Source of the DNA: JASLBX01 sp036374175
Lineage (GTDB): Bacteria > Actinomycetota > Actinomycetes > Jiangellales > Jiangellaceae
Direction of reading: 5' to 3'
Assembly: GCA_036374175.1 (NCBI GenBank)
Contig: DASUUH010000088.1
Span: 37,198 to 101,197, forward strand
Length of the DNA: 64,000 nt
Shown here: positions 34,082 to 43,397 of the stretch, piece after piece
How the letters are laid out: every line of letters begins with the position of its first letter
How positions within the stretch are numbered: the first letter of the stretch is position 1
Position numbers and translations under genes: made by a program
The notes under the pieces: model-generated
What the model saw: only the letters and a program-made list of their open reading frames with translations
Database searches by the model: none
What the model was told of the DNA's origin: nothing

Positions 34082-34956
34082 CAATATGTCCGTGAGGATA
34101 ATCGGGAAGTGGCGGCCCAGAACTCCGTCAAGACGGCCACCGTTTCACGAGGGCGTTCGACGGCGGGTGAATGGCCGGCCTGCTCGATGACCGTGAGCTG
34201 TGCATCGAGCCGATTCGCCATGCCGACTTGGATGTCGCGGGGCCAGCCGTCATCGGTGGCGCCGAGAGCTACCAGAATCGGCAGGCCGGTGCCGGCGAGC
34301 GCATCCACCTCGTCGGGGGCCGAGATCAGGTGCTGGGTCATCGTGCGTAACGATACGGGATCATTCGCCAGAAACCGTCGTTCGAGGAAGCGCTCGATCT
34401 CGTGCGGCACCTGTGGCGCGCCCTGCGATCGCTCGTAGGCACGTTTGGCTTCCCAGGTCGCCTGCAGGCCGATCGCCAGGATGGCGTCCGCCATGGCCTG
34501 CAGCAGGTGGTGACGGTCGCTGGGTACGGCGGCCGGTCCCGAACACATCAGCGTGAGCGACGCTGCCGCCTCGGGGTGGCGCAGTGCCGTGGTGCGGGCC
34601 ACCAGTCCGCCGAACGAGTGGCCGACGAGATGGACGTCCTGACCTGGCCCGGCATGGTGTGCGGCCACTGCGGCCAGATCCGCGGCAAGGGCGGGCAGTG
34701 CGTAATCGGCTTCGCGGCCGCTGCCGGGCGTCTGGTACTGGCCCCGCTGGTCCAGCGCCACGGCGTGGTACCCGGCATTCGCGAGCGGTGGGAGCACGGC
34801 GATGTAATCCTCCTTGCTTCCCGTCCACCCGGGTACGAGGAGGACGAGCGGCGCATCGTCCGGTCCGGCCTCGAGGACGGCGAACTCGCCACGTGACGTC
34901 ATGACGTGGCGAGCGCGTACGCCGCGCGGCGGGATCAGGAACGGAGGTGTGCTCAC
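34081..34956 (-). CDS. Alpha/beta hydrolase
   Basis: Hydrolase of 291 residues. The strand-turn after the first core strand reads LLVPGWTGSKEDY, the nucleophile elbow is VGHSFGG, and the C-terminal histidine is in QAGHSPAVERP. The substrate is not evident. GTG at 34956 is chosen because codons between it and the ATG at 34995 have poor third-position GC; the ATG has a GGGG six bases upstream and remains possible. It is coupled to the RsbW-like gene. Confidence 0.82.
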   Translation of the reverse strand: MSTPPFLIPPRGVRARHVMTSRGEFAVLEAGPDDAPLVLLVPGWTGSKEDYIAVLPPLANAGYHAVALDQRGQYQTPGSGREADYALPALAADLAAVAAHHAGPGQDVHLVGHSFGGLVARTTALRHPEAAASLTLMCSGPAAVPSDRHHLLQAMADAILAIGLQATWEAKRAYERSQGAPQVPHEIERFLERRFLANDPVSLRTMTQHLISAPDEVDALAGTGLPILVALGATDDGWPRDIQVGMANRLDAQLTVIEQAGHSPAVERPRETVAVLTEFWAATSRLSSRTY

Positions 34957-35067
34957 TGGCGGAAACCGTACCCAACTGCGGCCCGGTTCACCCATGTCGT
35001 GCCCCAGCGGATAAATGGCGTATGCTGCCGGGCAGCGTGAGGCCGAGGCGCAGGTGGGAGGTTCTCG

Positions 35068-35811
35068 ATGCCGGGTCGCCACGCCGAGTCCCGCCGGGAT
35101 CGGCGCCGCCGGGCCCGCCGCAAGGCGCGAGCACGACGGTTCACCGCATCATCCTCTGCAGCCCTTCTTGCCGTCGCCGGTCTCGGCGCATTGGAAAAGC
35201 TCACCTTGCCGGCCGGTTCTGACCCTTACGGCGAGCCCATCACCAGCGAGTTTGCCGCGCTAAGCGACGATGTCATCACTGAACAGGCTGCCGACCGCAC
35301 GCCGACGGCGCTGGCGCGAGGCTCGGACCGGGTCAGTGTGCCGCCGGCCGTCGAGGTGACCGTCGATGCGGGCCCGACCTACAAGCCACCGGCAGGTGAG
35401 TCGTTGCCGGCCGGCAGCGGATCTGGCAAGCGGATTGTGTTCGACATCACTGCGCAGCAGGTGTGGCTCGTCAACGCCGACAACGAGGTGGAGCGCACCT
35501 ACCCGGTGTCCGGCAGCCGGTACGACCAGCTCGATCCGGGCACGTACGAGGTCTTCTCGGCATCGCGGCACACGACGAGCTGGACCGGCAGCGAAACGAT
35601 GGAGTACATGGTCCGCTTCCACCGCGGTAAGAACTCCAACATCGGCTTCCACGACATACCGGTCAAGACGGCCACGGGCGAGGAAGTCCAGACGCTCTCC
35701 GAGCTCGGTACGCCGCTGTCGGACGGGTGCATCCGGCAAGCCGAAGACGACGCCAAGGCGCTCTATGAGTTCGCGCCGGTCGGATCAACGGTGGTCGTGG
35801 TCCGCAGCTGA
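35068..35811 (+). CDS. L,D-transpeptidase (YkuD domain)
   Basis: Cell-wall cross-linking enzyme of 247 residues. A strongly basic N-terminus and one hydrophobic segment (SSSAALLAVAGLGAL) anchor or export it. The YkuD domain begins at KRIVFDITAQQVWLV and carries H195 (GFHDIP) and the catalytic C221 (LSDGCIRQ). GGGAGG precedes the ATG. It would form or edit 3-3 peptidoglycan links, common in actinobacteria. Confidence 0.9.
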   Translation: MPGRHAESRRDRRRRARRKARARRFTASSSAALLAVAGLGALEKLTLPAGSDPYGEPITSEFAALSDDVITEQAADRTPTALARGSDRVSVPPAVEVTVDAGPTYKPPAGESLPAGSGSGKRIVFDITAQQVWLVNADNEVERTYPVSGSRYDQLDPGTYEVFSASRHTTSWTGSETMEYMVRFHRGKNSNIGFHDIPVKTATGEEVQTLSELGTPLSDGCIRQAEDDAKALYEFAPVGSTVVVVRS

Positions 35812-35896
35812 GCCACGGCGCACCGTGGACGCCTTGTGCCGCGCTGACGGGGTTCGCCGCGCCCTGGCTGCGGCAGCCCCGCCCCGCTAACCGGCG

Positions 35897-37579
35897 TCAG
35901 CTGTCGGTGGGTGTCGCCGCTTGCTGGCTCTGCTCCCGGGATACCGGGGTACCGCTCCTGCGTCGAGTCCGGCGTCGGCGCCGGGTGGAGTCGCTGTCGC
36001 CGCGTCCCTCGCCGGCCGTCTTGCCGGGTGCGCCCTCGTCCGGGCTCGCCGATTGTCTGACGCCGGCGGGCTGCGCGTCACCGCGCTCGAGCGCCTGCGT
36101 ACCCGACGTACCCGAGCCGTCGACCGGCTCGCCGGCACGGGTCCGGCGACGAGGCCGCTGGCGGCGAGGCCGACGTTCTTCGTCTCCGGACGACGACCCG
36201 TTGGCGGGGCGCCGGCTGTTCTCGCCGTTGCCGCGAGCCCCGGTCCGGGCTTTCGAACCGCGCGAACGGGATCGCTGCCCACCGCGGCCTCCCGTCTCAC
36301 CGAGATCCTCGACGGCCTCGGCGGCCAACCCCGCGCGGGTCCGCGCCTCCTTGGGCAGGGTGCCCTTCGTGCCTGGAGGGATGCCGAGATCGTGGAACAG
36401 GTGCTCGCTGCTCGAGTAGGTCTCCACCGGCTCCGGGAACGGCAACCCGAGCGCGTCATTGATCATTCGCCAGCGGGCCAAGTCGTCCCAGTCCACGAGA
36501 GTGACGGCGACGCCGGACGCCCCCGCCCGACCGGTCCGGCCGATGCGGTGCAGGTACATCTTCTCGTCGTCGGGGCAGGCGACGTTGATCACGTGGGTCA
36601 CACCCTCGACGTCGATTCCGCGGGCGGCGACGTCGGTGGCCACCAGGACGTCGACCTTGCCGGATCGGAACGCGCGGAGCGCCTGCTCGCGGGCGCCCTG
36701 ACCGAGATCGCCGTGGACGGCCGCCGCGGCGAAACCCCGCCCGGCCAACTCGTCGGCCACCTTCTGGGCCTGCCGCTTGGTCTTACAGAAGATCATGGCC
36801 AGCCCGCGGTTCTCAGCCTGGAGCACCCGGCCGATGATCTCCTCCTTGTCGAGGGAGTGTGACCGGTACACGAACTGAGCCGTCGCAGGCACCGTCTGGG
36901 TCTCGTCCGGCGATTCCGCGCGGATGTTCAGCGGGTGGCGCAGGTAGCGGCGGGCCAGGCTGACCACCGCGGCCGGCATCGTGGCCGAGAAGAGCATGGT
37001 CTGGCGGAGCTCGGGCGTCAGGCCGATCAGCTTCTCGACGTCGGGCAGGAAGCCCAGGTCGAGCATCTCGTCCGCCTCGTCGAGTACGAGGACCTTGACC
37101 TGCCCGAGGTCCAGGTGTCCCTGGTCGGCCAGGTCGAGCAGGCGGCCCGGCGTACCGACGACCACGTCGACGCCTTTGGCCAGCTTCGTGGTCTGCGGCT
37201 CGTACGCCCGGCCGCCGTAAACGGTGAGAATGCGGGCCCGGCGGATGGCCGACGCCGTCTGTAGGTCGGCCGTCACCTGGATCGCCAACTCGCGGGTGGG
37301 GGTGACAACGAGCGCTTGCGGCTTGCCATGGTCGACGGCCTGGTCGTACTCACGGTCGGCCGACGTGACGATCCGTTGCAGCAGCGGCACGCAGAAAGCG
37401 AACGTCTTGCCGGTGCCGGTACGGGCCTGTCCGATCAGATCGTTGCCGAGCAGCGCAACCGGTAGGGCCATCTCCTGGATGGGGAACGGATGAACGATGC
37501 CCACGTTCTCAAGGGCATCGGCGATCGGAGCAAGGACTCCGAGGTCTCGGAAGGTAGTCAGGGCGTCTCGCCTCTTCAT
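35897..37579 (-). CDS. DEAD-box RNA helicase with basic C-terminal tail (RhlE-type)
   Basis: ATP-dependent RNA helicase of 560 residues. Visible motifs are the Q motif (HPFPIQEMALP), Walker A (ARTGTGKT), DEAD in VLDEADEMLD, SAT in LFSATMPA, and HRIGRTGRAG. The last 150 residues are low-complexity, rich in Arg, Gly, Ser and Ala, and likely bind RNA. ATG at 37579 gives the usual N-terminus. Its neighbourhood matches the mycobacterial rhlE region. Confidence 0.92.
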   Translation of the reverse strand: MKRRDALTTFRDLGVLAPIADALENVGIVHPFPIQEMALPVALLGNDLIGQARTGTGKTFAFCVPLLQRIVTSADREYDQAVDHGKPQALVVTPTRELAIQVTADLQTASAIRRARILTVYGGRAYEPQTTKLAKGVDVVVGTPGRLLDLADQGHLDLGQVKVLVLDEADEMLDLGFLPDVEKLIGLTPELRQTMLFSATMPAAVVSLARRYLRHPLNIRAESPDETQTVPATAQFVYRSHSLDKEEIIGRVLQAENRGLAMIFCKTKRQAQKVADELAGRGFAAAAVHGDLGQGAREQALRAFRSGKVDVLVATDVAARGIDVEGVTHVINVACPDDEKMYLHRIGRTGRAGASGVAVTLVDWDDLARWRMINDALGLPFPEPVETYSSSEHLFHDLGIPPGTKGTLPKEARTRAGLAAEAVEDLGETGGRGGQRSRSRGSKARTGARGNGENSRRPANGSSSGDEERRPRRQRPRRRTRAGEPVDGSGTSGTQALERGDAQPAGVRQSASPDEGAPGKTAGEGRGDSDSTRRRRRTRRRSGTPVSREQSQQAATPTDS

Positions 37580-37780
37580 TTGGGTCGAACCTCGAAGTGG
37601 GCGCAGGGGACGATCGCAGTGCGATGGTGGCTGCACGTGGCAATCTGGACAGCGAGCCGAGTTGTCGGTGCCGCGGTCGCATCGATGCGCCGTGTCGAGG
37701 GGCGCCCGTTTTCTCCGCGCGGACGCCGATGGATACGCAGGTTAGTGTACCGCCTCGGTTCAGGCGATATCGTGCCAGGC

Positions 37781-38479
37781 ATGAACGACCGAGCCGGAGT
37801 GTCGTCCGCCACCCTCGATGACCCGGCCTACCGGGCCGGCGTCACGGATCTTCTGGGCTTGCTCAGCCTTGGAGAACTCTTCGCGTTCGAGCGCCTCGCC
37901 GCGGATGCGGGTCTGGCGCCGAGCCTGGCCGACAAGGCCGCCTTGGCGGCAATGGCGGTCGCGGAGTTCCAGCACTTCGAGCAACTACGCGATCGGCTCG
38001 CGGAGTTGGGCGTCGACGCCGAAGAGACGATGACTCCATTCCGGGAAGCGCTGCAGGCCTTTCATGAGCACACCAAGCCGGCGGACTGGCTCGAGAGCCT
38101 GGTCAAGGCGTACGTCGGCGACGGCATCGCGGCCGACTTCTACCGCGAAGTGGCTGAATACGTCGACGCAGAGACCCGCGCGCTCGTGCTGGATGTGCTC
38201 GCCGATACCGGCCACGCGGACTTCGTCGTTGGCCGGGTACGTGCGGCGATCGAGGCAGATCCGCAGGTCGCGGGGCGCCTGGCGTTGTGGGGTCGCCGGC
38301 TCGTGGGTGAGGCGTTGTCGCAGGCGCAGCGGGTGGCCGTAGATCGCGACTCGCTGTCGGCGCTGATCGTAGGGGGTGTCGATCGGCCTGGCATGGACCT
38401 GGCCGAGCTCAGCCAGGTCTTCGCCCGGTTGACCGAGAACCACACCAAGCGGATGGCCTCGCTCGGGTTGGCCGCTTAG
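37781..38479 (+). CDS. Ferritin-like diiron protein
   Basis: Helical protein of 232 residues. Evenly spaced acidic/histidine motifs (LGELFAFERLA, VAEFQHFEQL, YVGDGIAADFYREVAEY and DTGHADFVV) suggest a four-helix diiron fold like tRNA hydroxylase MiaE relatives. It corresponds by position to mycobacterial Rv3210c. The substrate is unknown. It diverges from the helicase gene; the 200-base gap between them has no other gene. Confidence 0.78.
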   Translation: MNDRAGVSSATLDDPAYRAGVTDLLGLLSLGELFAFERLAADAGLAPSLADKAALAAMAVAEFQHFEQLRDRLAELGVDAEETMTPFREALQAFHEHTKPADWLESLVKAYVGDGIAADFYREVAEYVDAETRALVLDVLADTGHADFVVGRVRAAIEADPQVAGRLALWGRRLVGEALSQAQRVAVDRDSLSALIVGGVDRPGMDLAELSQVFARLTENHTKRMASLGLAA

Positions 38480-38485
38480 GGGTAT

Positions 38486-38713
38486 CTAGAGCGTTCCGAA
38501 GCCCACGCGTCGCTCGACCGGCTCGCCGATCTCGACGTAGGTGAGGTGATTGGCCATGACTATCACCCGGCGGCCGCGCTCGTCGGTCAGCTCGAGCACG
38601 CCGTCCTTGCCCGTGATCGCGGCCATGACCGCTTTCTGGACCTCCTCGGGGGACTGAGTGCTCTCGATAACGAGCTCCCGGGGGGCGTTGTGAACGCCGA
38701 TCTTGACCTCCAC
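38486..38713 (-). CDS. DUF3107 small protein (TB9.4-like)
   Basis: Protein of 75 residues: VEVKIGVHNAPRELVIEST at the start and YVEIGEPVERRVGFG at the end are hallmarks of DUF3107. GTG at 38713 follows AAGGGA by eight bases and gives the family length; an upstream ATG at 38737 would add eight atypical residues. The family is conserved next to a TetR gene in actinobacteria. Function unknown. Confidence 0.9.
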   Translation of the reverse strand: MEVKIGVHNAPRELVIESTQSPEEVQKAVMAAITGKDGVLELTDERGRRVIVMANHLTYVEIGEPVERRVGFGTL

Positions 38714-38862
38714 GTGTGCGTTCCCTTCGAAGTTCAAGCGGTCTTGCCCGCGTTTTGTGTGTCGTCGTCACCGGCCGGCCTGGAATGGGTCCGGTTCGTC
38801 CAGGCTATCCGAGCGCTGGCCGGTGGCGAGCCGAGGCGGCTCCGCCCATGGTGAACGGACCT

Positions 38863-38914
38863 GTGATCACCGGCAGTTTCCGGCTGCCTGACCGGCGAAA
38901 GTGCCGATGATCAC
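38863..38914. terminator. TGATCA-type hairpin overlapping the TetR stop
   Basis: An imperfect inverted repeat whose left arm is GTGATCACCGGCAGTTTC. The right arm ends GTGCCGATGATCAC and includes the TGA stop of the TetR gene (38911-38913). It shares its sequence with the hairpin at 46261. It lies downstream of the TetR gene and probably ends its transcript. Confidence 0.6.
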
Positions 38915-39546
38915 GAGTGGGGGCTGTCGTCGCGCTTCGGGAACCCGCGGATACCACGCCAGGCCAGGGTGGCGACGAGTTCAGTCGCCACGTCGCGAGG
39001 TATCGAGCCCGCCGTCTCCGCCCAGTAGCGTGCAGTGAACTGGGCATTACCAACCAGACCAACGGCCAGCAGCGTCGACTCCTCGAGCGGTAGCCCGGTG
39101 TCCTCAGTAATGATCTTGGCGATCTCCTGGGCGCTGAGTGCGGTGATCCGGTCGAGCCGCTCGCGCACCTCCGGCTCACTGAGCAGATCCGACTCGAACA
39201 GCAGGCGGTGTGCGGTGGCGGGATCGCCGACGAAGTCGAAGTACGCCGCCACGGTGGCTGTCACGCGCTGCTTGTTGTCATCGGTCGACAACAGCGCCTC
39301 GTGGATCCGGGCGAGCATCTGCTCACCGCTTTCGTCCAGCAGCGCCAGATAGAGCTCGCGCTTGCCGGGAAAGTGCTGGTAGAGCACGGGTTTGCTGACA
39401 CCGGCCCGCTCTGCGATGTCGTCCATGGCGGCCGCGTGGTAACCCTTGCCGGCGAACACCTCGCGCGCGGCCCGCAGCAGCTGAGCACGGCGCTCGCTAC
39501 GGGGCATGCGGACCCCGCGCGCGGGCACTTGCGGCAGGCTGGTCAC
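38911..39546 (-). CDS. TetR-family transcriptional regulator
   Basis: Regulator of 211 residues. The DNA-binding domain is typical: RRAQLLRAAREVFAGKGYHA, then MDDIAERAGVSKPVLYQHFP. The C-terminal ligand domain is of the type found in Rv3208. GAGGAG lies six bases before the GTG start. The neighbouring DUF3107 gene is in the same order in mycobacteria. Ligand unknown. Confidence 0.92.
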   Translation of the reverse strand: MTSLPQVPARGVRMPRSERRAQLLRAAREVFAGKGYHAAAMDDIAERAGVSKPVLYQHFPGKRELYLALLDESGEQMLARIHEALLSTDDNKQRVTATVAAYFDFVGDPATAHRLLFESDLLSEPEVRERLDRITALSAQEIAKIITEDTGLPLEESTLLAVGLVGNAQFTARYWAETAGSIPRDVATELVATLAWRGIRGFPKRDDSPHS

Positions 39547-39605
39547 GCGGGCTCCTCAGTCCGTGGTTTCGCGATAGTAACTGGATCGCTGCGCCGAGGT
39601 CCGGC

Positions 39606-39830
39606 TCAGCGATACTCGTCCTCGTCGTAGTCGACCACGCGGTTCTGCTCGTAAGCGTCGGCCGGATCAACGTCGAACGGCACGCTTGGGGGCACGCCGT
39701 CGTCCTCGTCAACCACTGTTCGCTGCTGCTCGACAGCGTCAGCCTCGGGGGCATCGTCTGGCGCGTCGGCGATGTCGTCCGACGTCAGGGCGTCGTCGGG
39801 CTCGTTGGGGCGAAAATCGCTCTCCGACAC
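39606..39830 (-). CDS. Small acidic protein of unknown function
   Basis: A 74-residue, highly acidic, probably disordered protein. The ending DPADAYEQNRVVDYDEDEYR resembles small acidic proteins often encoded near tetR and moeZ in actinobacteria. AAAGGTGG is four bases before the GTG at 39830; an ATG at 39845 overlaps that site and is less likely. No function can be proposed. Confidence 0.65.
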   Translation of the reverse strand: MSESDFRPNEPDDALTSDDIADAPDDAPEADAVEQQRTVVDEDDGVPPSVPFDVDPADAYEQNRVVDYDEDEYR

Positions 39831-39883
39831 CGATCCACCTTTCATTGGCTGCGCTGTGCGGTGTCGAGCCTACCCCTTCGTCT

Positions 39884-39889
39884 TAGGAT
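39884..39889 (+). promoter_or_regulatory. -10 element of a probable leaderless gene
   Basis: TAGGAT ends seven bases before the GTG at 39897, which lacks a ribosome-binding site. Confidence 0.4.
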
Positions 39890-39896
39890 CAATCGG

Positions 39897-40829
39897 GTGA
39901 GTGACCATGCCGCCGACGACCCCGCAGCCGCGGGATTGCAGCCGTTGCCGGGCCGCCAAGTCGTTCTCCCGAGTGGTACGACACTGTTCGTCCGGCATGC
40001 CGACGGACAGCGTCCTGGGCTGCCGCCCGCGGTCTTGATCCACGGGTTGGGCGGATCGTCGCTCAACTGGATGGGCCTGATGCCCGAACTCGCCGACACC
40101 GCCGAGCAGTGGGCGCCGGACTTGCCGGGATTCGGCGAATCCCCGCCCGCGCGGTTGCACACTGTCGACGCGTTCGTGGACGTGATCGTCGAGTACATCG
40201 AGGACATCGGACGTGCCGCCCACGTCGTGGCCAACTCGATGGGCGGGCTGATCGCCGTGCTGATCGCGGCCCGGCGTCCCGACTTGGTTGCGTCCCTAGC
40301 CCTCATCTCCCCGGCAATGCCACACATCCGCCAGCCGTCCGCTGCCCGCGGCATGGCCGTGCTGGCCGTGCCCAAGGTCGGTGAGCGGCTGTTGGCCCGG
40401 ATAAATGACGTCGCCCCCGAGGATCAGGTACGCCGCCTTGCGGACGTGCTGTTCGGCGACCCGAACGTGATCGACCCGGACGGTTTCGAATTAGCTGTGG
40501 CTGAACGCGCCCGCCGCATGGAGCAGGGTTACGGCGACGCTGTCCTGCTCGAGTCGCTCCGCTCGATCGTGCGGTATTACGCGGTGCCACCGTGGCGATC
40601 GGCGTGGGCTGCTGCGCGCGAGGTGTCGTGTCCGATGCTGGTAATCCTGGGCGTGCGGGACGCGCTCGTCGGCTCGTCCACCGCCAAGCGCTGGCGCCGG
40701 GCGGTGCCGCGGGCCCGTGTCGTGACCCTGCCATCGACGGGCCACGTGGCAATGATGGAGCAGCCGGCCGAGGTTGCCGACCTCATTCGTACCTATCTCA
40801 TCACTGGCAAGGACTTGACCGCGGGCTGA
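39897..40829 (+). CDS. Alpha/beta hydrolase
   Basis: Hydrolase of 310 residues. The oxyanion-hole motif is LIHGLGGSSLNW, the nucleophile elbow ANSMGG, the acid region ILGVRDALV and the histidine in STGHVAMMEQP. It resembles lipase/esterase-type hydrolases next to moeZ in other actinobacteria. GTG at 39897 is the first start after the -10 element. Substrate not known. Confidence 0.85.
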   Translation: MSDHAADDPAAAGLQPLPGRQVVLPSGTTLFVRHADGQRPGLPPAVLIHGLGGSSLNWMGLMPELADTAEQWAPDLPGFGESPPARLHTVDAFVDVIVEYIEDIGRAAHVVANSMGGLIAVLIAARRPDLVASLALISPAMPHIRQPSAARGMAVLAVPKVGERLLARINDVAPEDQVRRLADVLFGDPNVIDPDGFELAVAERARRMEQGYGDAVLLESLRSIVRYYAVPPWRSAWAAAREVSCPMLVILGVRDALVGSSTAKRWRRAVPRARVVTLPSTGHVAMMEQPAEVADLIRTYLITGKDLTAG

Positions 40830-40926
40830 GATCGGGTTCTCATTACCTGGACGCGGCGCCCGGGAATTGGCTGGGACGTGGCACCGTTGGCGGAGTAGAA
40901 CCACACGCCTACCGGAGACTGTCACC

Positions 40927-42117
40927 GTGTCCATGCCACCGCTGGTCGAGCCCGCGTCCGAGCTGAGTGTCGACGAGGTCCGCCGCTACTCGCGTCACCT
41001 GATCATCCCTGATGTCGGCATGGCCGGGCAGAAACGGCTGAAGAACTCCCGCGTGCTGGTGATCGGCGCCGGCGGTTTGGGGTCCCCTGCGCTGATGTAC
41101 CTGGCCGCCGCGGGCGTCGGCACGCTCGGCGTGATCGACTTCGACGTGGTCGACGAGTCGAACCTGCAGCGTCAGATCATTCACGGGCAATCGGACGTCG
41201 GGACACCGAAGGCGCTGTCGGCAAAGGCGAGCGTTGCCGAGATCAACCCGTACGTGAACGTCGTCGTGCACGAGGAGCGCCTCGACAACGACAACGTGAT
41301 GCGGATCTTCAGCGAGTACGACTTGATAGTCGACGGCACGGACAACTTCGCGACGCGGTACCTCGTCAACGACGCGGCGGTGCTGTTGGGAAAGCCGTAC
41401 GTGTGGGGCTCGATCTACCGGTTCGACGGTCAGGCGAGCGTGTTCTGGGCCGAGCGCGGACCGTGCTACCGCTGCCTTTACCCCGAGCCGCCGCCACCCG
41501 GGATGGTTCCGTCCTGCGCCGAGGGCGGCGTGCTGGGTGTCCTGTGCGCGTCGGTCGGCTCGATCCAGGTCACCGAGGCGATCAAGCTCCTGACCGGCGT
41601 GGGTGAGCCGCTGCTGGGCCGGCTGATGGTGTACGACGCGCTGGAGATGTCGTACCGCACGGTCAAGGTGCGCAAGGACCCCAACTGCGCCATCTGCGGC
41701 GAGAACCCCACCGTCACCGAGCTGGTCGACTACGAGGCGTTCTGCGGCGCGATCAGCGAAGAGGCCGCCGATGCGGCGGTTGATTCCACCATCTCGGTGC
41801 GCCAGCTGGCCGAATGGCTCGATGAGCGCGAGCGCGGTGAGCGGGACTTCGTCCTGGTCGACGTCCGCGAGCCGAACGAGTACGAGATCAACCGGATCCC
41901 CGGCGCCGTGCTGATGCCGAAGGGCGAGTTCCTGACCGGTTCGGCGCTGGAAAAGCTGCCGTCGGACAAGCAGGTCGTCCTGCACTGCAAGAGCGGCGCG
42001 CGATCCGCCGAGGCGCTGGCCGTCGTGAAGGGTGCCGGCTACGCGGACGCCGTCCACGTGGGCGGTGGCGTGATCGCGTGGGTCAACCAGATCGACCCGT
42101 CCCAGCCGTCCTACTAA
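40927..42117 (+). CDS. moeZ: MoeZ: adenylyltransferase/sulfurtransferase (E1-like plus rhodanese)
   Basis: Activates ubiquitin-like sulfur carriers (MoaD, ThiS, CysO types) by adenylation and then thiocarboxylation. The N-terminal E1-like domain has the nucleotide loop VIGAGGLGSPA, the motif DFDVVDESNLQRQ and zinc cysteines (CYRC, CAIC). The C-terminal rhodanese domain (from about residue 290) has its active cysteine C354 in LHCKSGARS. GTG at 40927 follows GGAG by eight bases. Molybdopterin made this way would serve the FdhF/YdeP-type enzyme. Its stop lies nine bases before the hairpin-bounded cassette. Confidence 0.93.
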   Translation: MSMPPLVEPASELSVDEVRRYSRHLIIPDVGMAGQKRLKNSRVLVIGAGGLGSPALMYLAAAGVGTLGVIDFDVVDESNLQRQIIHGQSDVGTPKALSAKASVAEINPYVNVVVHEERLDNDNVMRIFSEYDLIVDGTDNFATRYLVNDAAVLLGKPYVWGSIYRFDGQASVFWAERGPCYRCLYPEPPPPGMVPSCAEGGVLGVLCASVGSIQVTEAIKLLTGVGEPLLGRLMVYDALEMSYRTVKVRKDPNCAICGENPTVTELVDYEAFCGAISEEAADAAVDSTISVRQLAEWLDERERGERDFVLVDVREPNEYEINRIPGAVLMPKGEFLTGSALEKLPSDKQVVLHCKSGARSAEALAVVKGAGYADAVHVGGGVIAWVNQIDPSQPSY

Positions 42118-42126
42118 CTTTCTCCC

Positions 42127-42190
42127 GTTCGATCACGTTCGGCAGACGGCGCGACGTAGCTACATGCATGCATGCCTGTAGCTACGTCGC
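42127..42190. repeat. Hairpin repeat, left end of the cassette
   Basis: Truncated copy of the 88-bp element. It contains a perfect inner palindrome: GCGACGTAGCTACA (42151-42164) pairs with TGTAGCTACGTCGC (42177-42190). Similarity to the complete copy stops abruptly after 42190. Confidence 0.8.
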
Positions 42191-42281
42191 TATGACTGGT
42201 GGGCGGCCCAGTGGCACTGCCGGCTGGCAGGGGGCTCAAGTTCCTCGCGGCTCGGCAGATCCGGTGATCAGGTCGTCACCG

Positions 42282-43247
42282 TCAGGCGGCATGCCCTCCG
42301 CGCTGACGCGCCCTGGCGAATGCGCGTCGGAAGCGGGCCGCGACTGCTTTGGGGTAATCCAGGTCAATCCATATGACACGCCCGACTTCGTTGCCTAGGG
42401 CGCGCAGAGCGTCCTCGCGCTTCTTCTCTTTCCACACGATCTCGCCGGGATCGTCGTCCGGCCCAAGAGACCGTAAGTACTTGCCCTTGCCGTCGAACTC
42501 GCCGATCGTCCGTTCCTCTTCGAAGTAGAAGTCGGAGCGTCCGATGAGCCTGCCGTCGGGGCCGTAGAACTCGCGCTGCAGGTCAGGCGGTGGCAGCCCA
42601 ACGTCGTGAAACAGCACACGGCAGCGCGACTCGCCAACGCTCTCCGAGCGACTGTCGGCGAAAGCCAGCACGGCACCTGCGTTCCGTGCTCCCTTCCAGT
42701 CCCGCATCGTGTCAAGGCGAGCTAGCGCTCGGGCGTGGGCGGCGGGATCGGCCCGAAAGGCAGCGTCGGCCGTGACGACGCCGGCTTCGAAGGATGTGAA
42801 TCGCGCGGTGTCGATGACGGACCGTTCGACACTGGTCACTTTGACGCCGTCCACCACGACAACTTCGCCGGCCAGCAGTTCGCCGACGTGGTGGTACACG
42901 CCGGCTTCACGACGCGGCGAGTGCAGGTCGCCGCGAGTGACATGGACTTCGGAAAGATCCGAGCCCCACGTTGGATAGCCGCGCAGCAGTGCGGCAGACA
43001 CATGACTGACGACCGCTGGTTTGTCCAGACTGCGCACCACTGCATGGATCAAAGCAAGGTGTCGCTCTTCGTCGGTCATGGCGTCGTGGATCTCGCGTTC
43101 AACATAGGCGCCGCGCCGAAGCGACACCCATTCACCGCGGCGCACTCGGTAGTCGATCTCGTCCGCCGCAAATCCGGCAGCGATGGCTTGACGTCGCATG
43201 AACACGCCGCCTTGCATGGCAGCAATAGACCTCAAGTGGATGTTCAT
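42282..43247 (-). CDS. AbiEi-like / DUF559-type protein
   Basis: Protein of 321 residues. The N-terminal winged-helix AbiEi antitoxin-type domain includes AAGFAADEIDYRVRRGEWVS and LRRGAYV. The C-terminal part looks like a DUF559/Vsr-type PD-(D/E)XK fold: LIGRSDFYFEEERTIGEFDG then KEKKREDALRAL. ATG at 43247 is chosen because GAGG lies ten bases upstream; in-frame codons further upstream do not look coding. No AbiEii toxin partner is adjacent. It is the only gene in the hairpin-bounded cassette. Confidence 0.75.
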   Translation of the reverse strand: MNIHLRSIAAMQGGVFMRRQAIAAGFAADEIDYRVRRGEWVSLRRGAYVEREIHDAMTDEERHLALIHAVVRSLDKPAVVSHVSAALLRGYPTWGSDLSEVHVTRGDLHSPRREAGVYHHVGELLAGEVVVVDGVKVTSVERSVIDTARFTSFEAGVVTADAAFRADPAAHARALARLDTMRDWKGARNAGAVLAFADSRSESVGESRCRVLFHDVGLPPPDLQREFYGPDGRLIGRSDFYFEEERTIGEFDGKGKYLRSLGPDDDPGEIVWKEKKREDALRALGNEVGRVIWIDLDYPKAVAARFRRAFARARQRGGHAA

Positions 43248-43397
43248 GCTCGATAGCCTCATGCGCTCGAAGGTGTGCTCCGGTGGCATGAAGAAGATCT
43301 GTGGATAAGCAGCAGGGTCCGACGCTGGCTGTGGATAGCCGTCTGTCGCGGCGCCGTGGCGTGGGCCGGGGGTGGGCCGCCCACTAGGCAGAGCTAC

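Noticed and set aside
42282..43247. Complete AbiE toxin-antitoxin system
   Set aside because: Only the AbiEi-like protein is present; no AbiEii nucleotidyltransferase-type toxin gene is adjacent.
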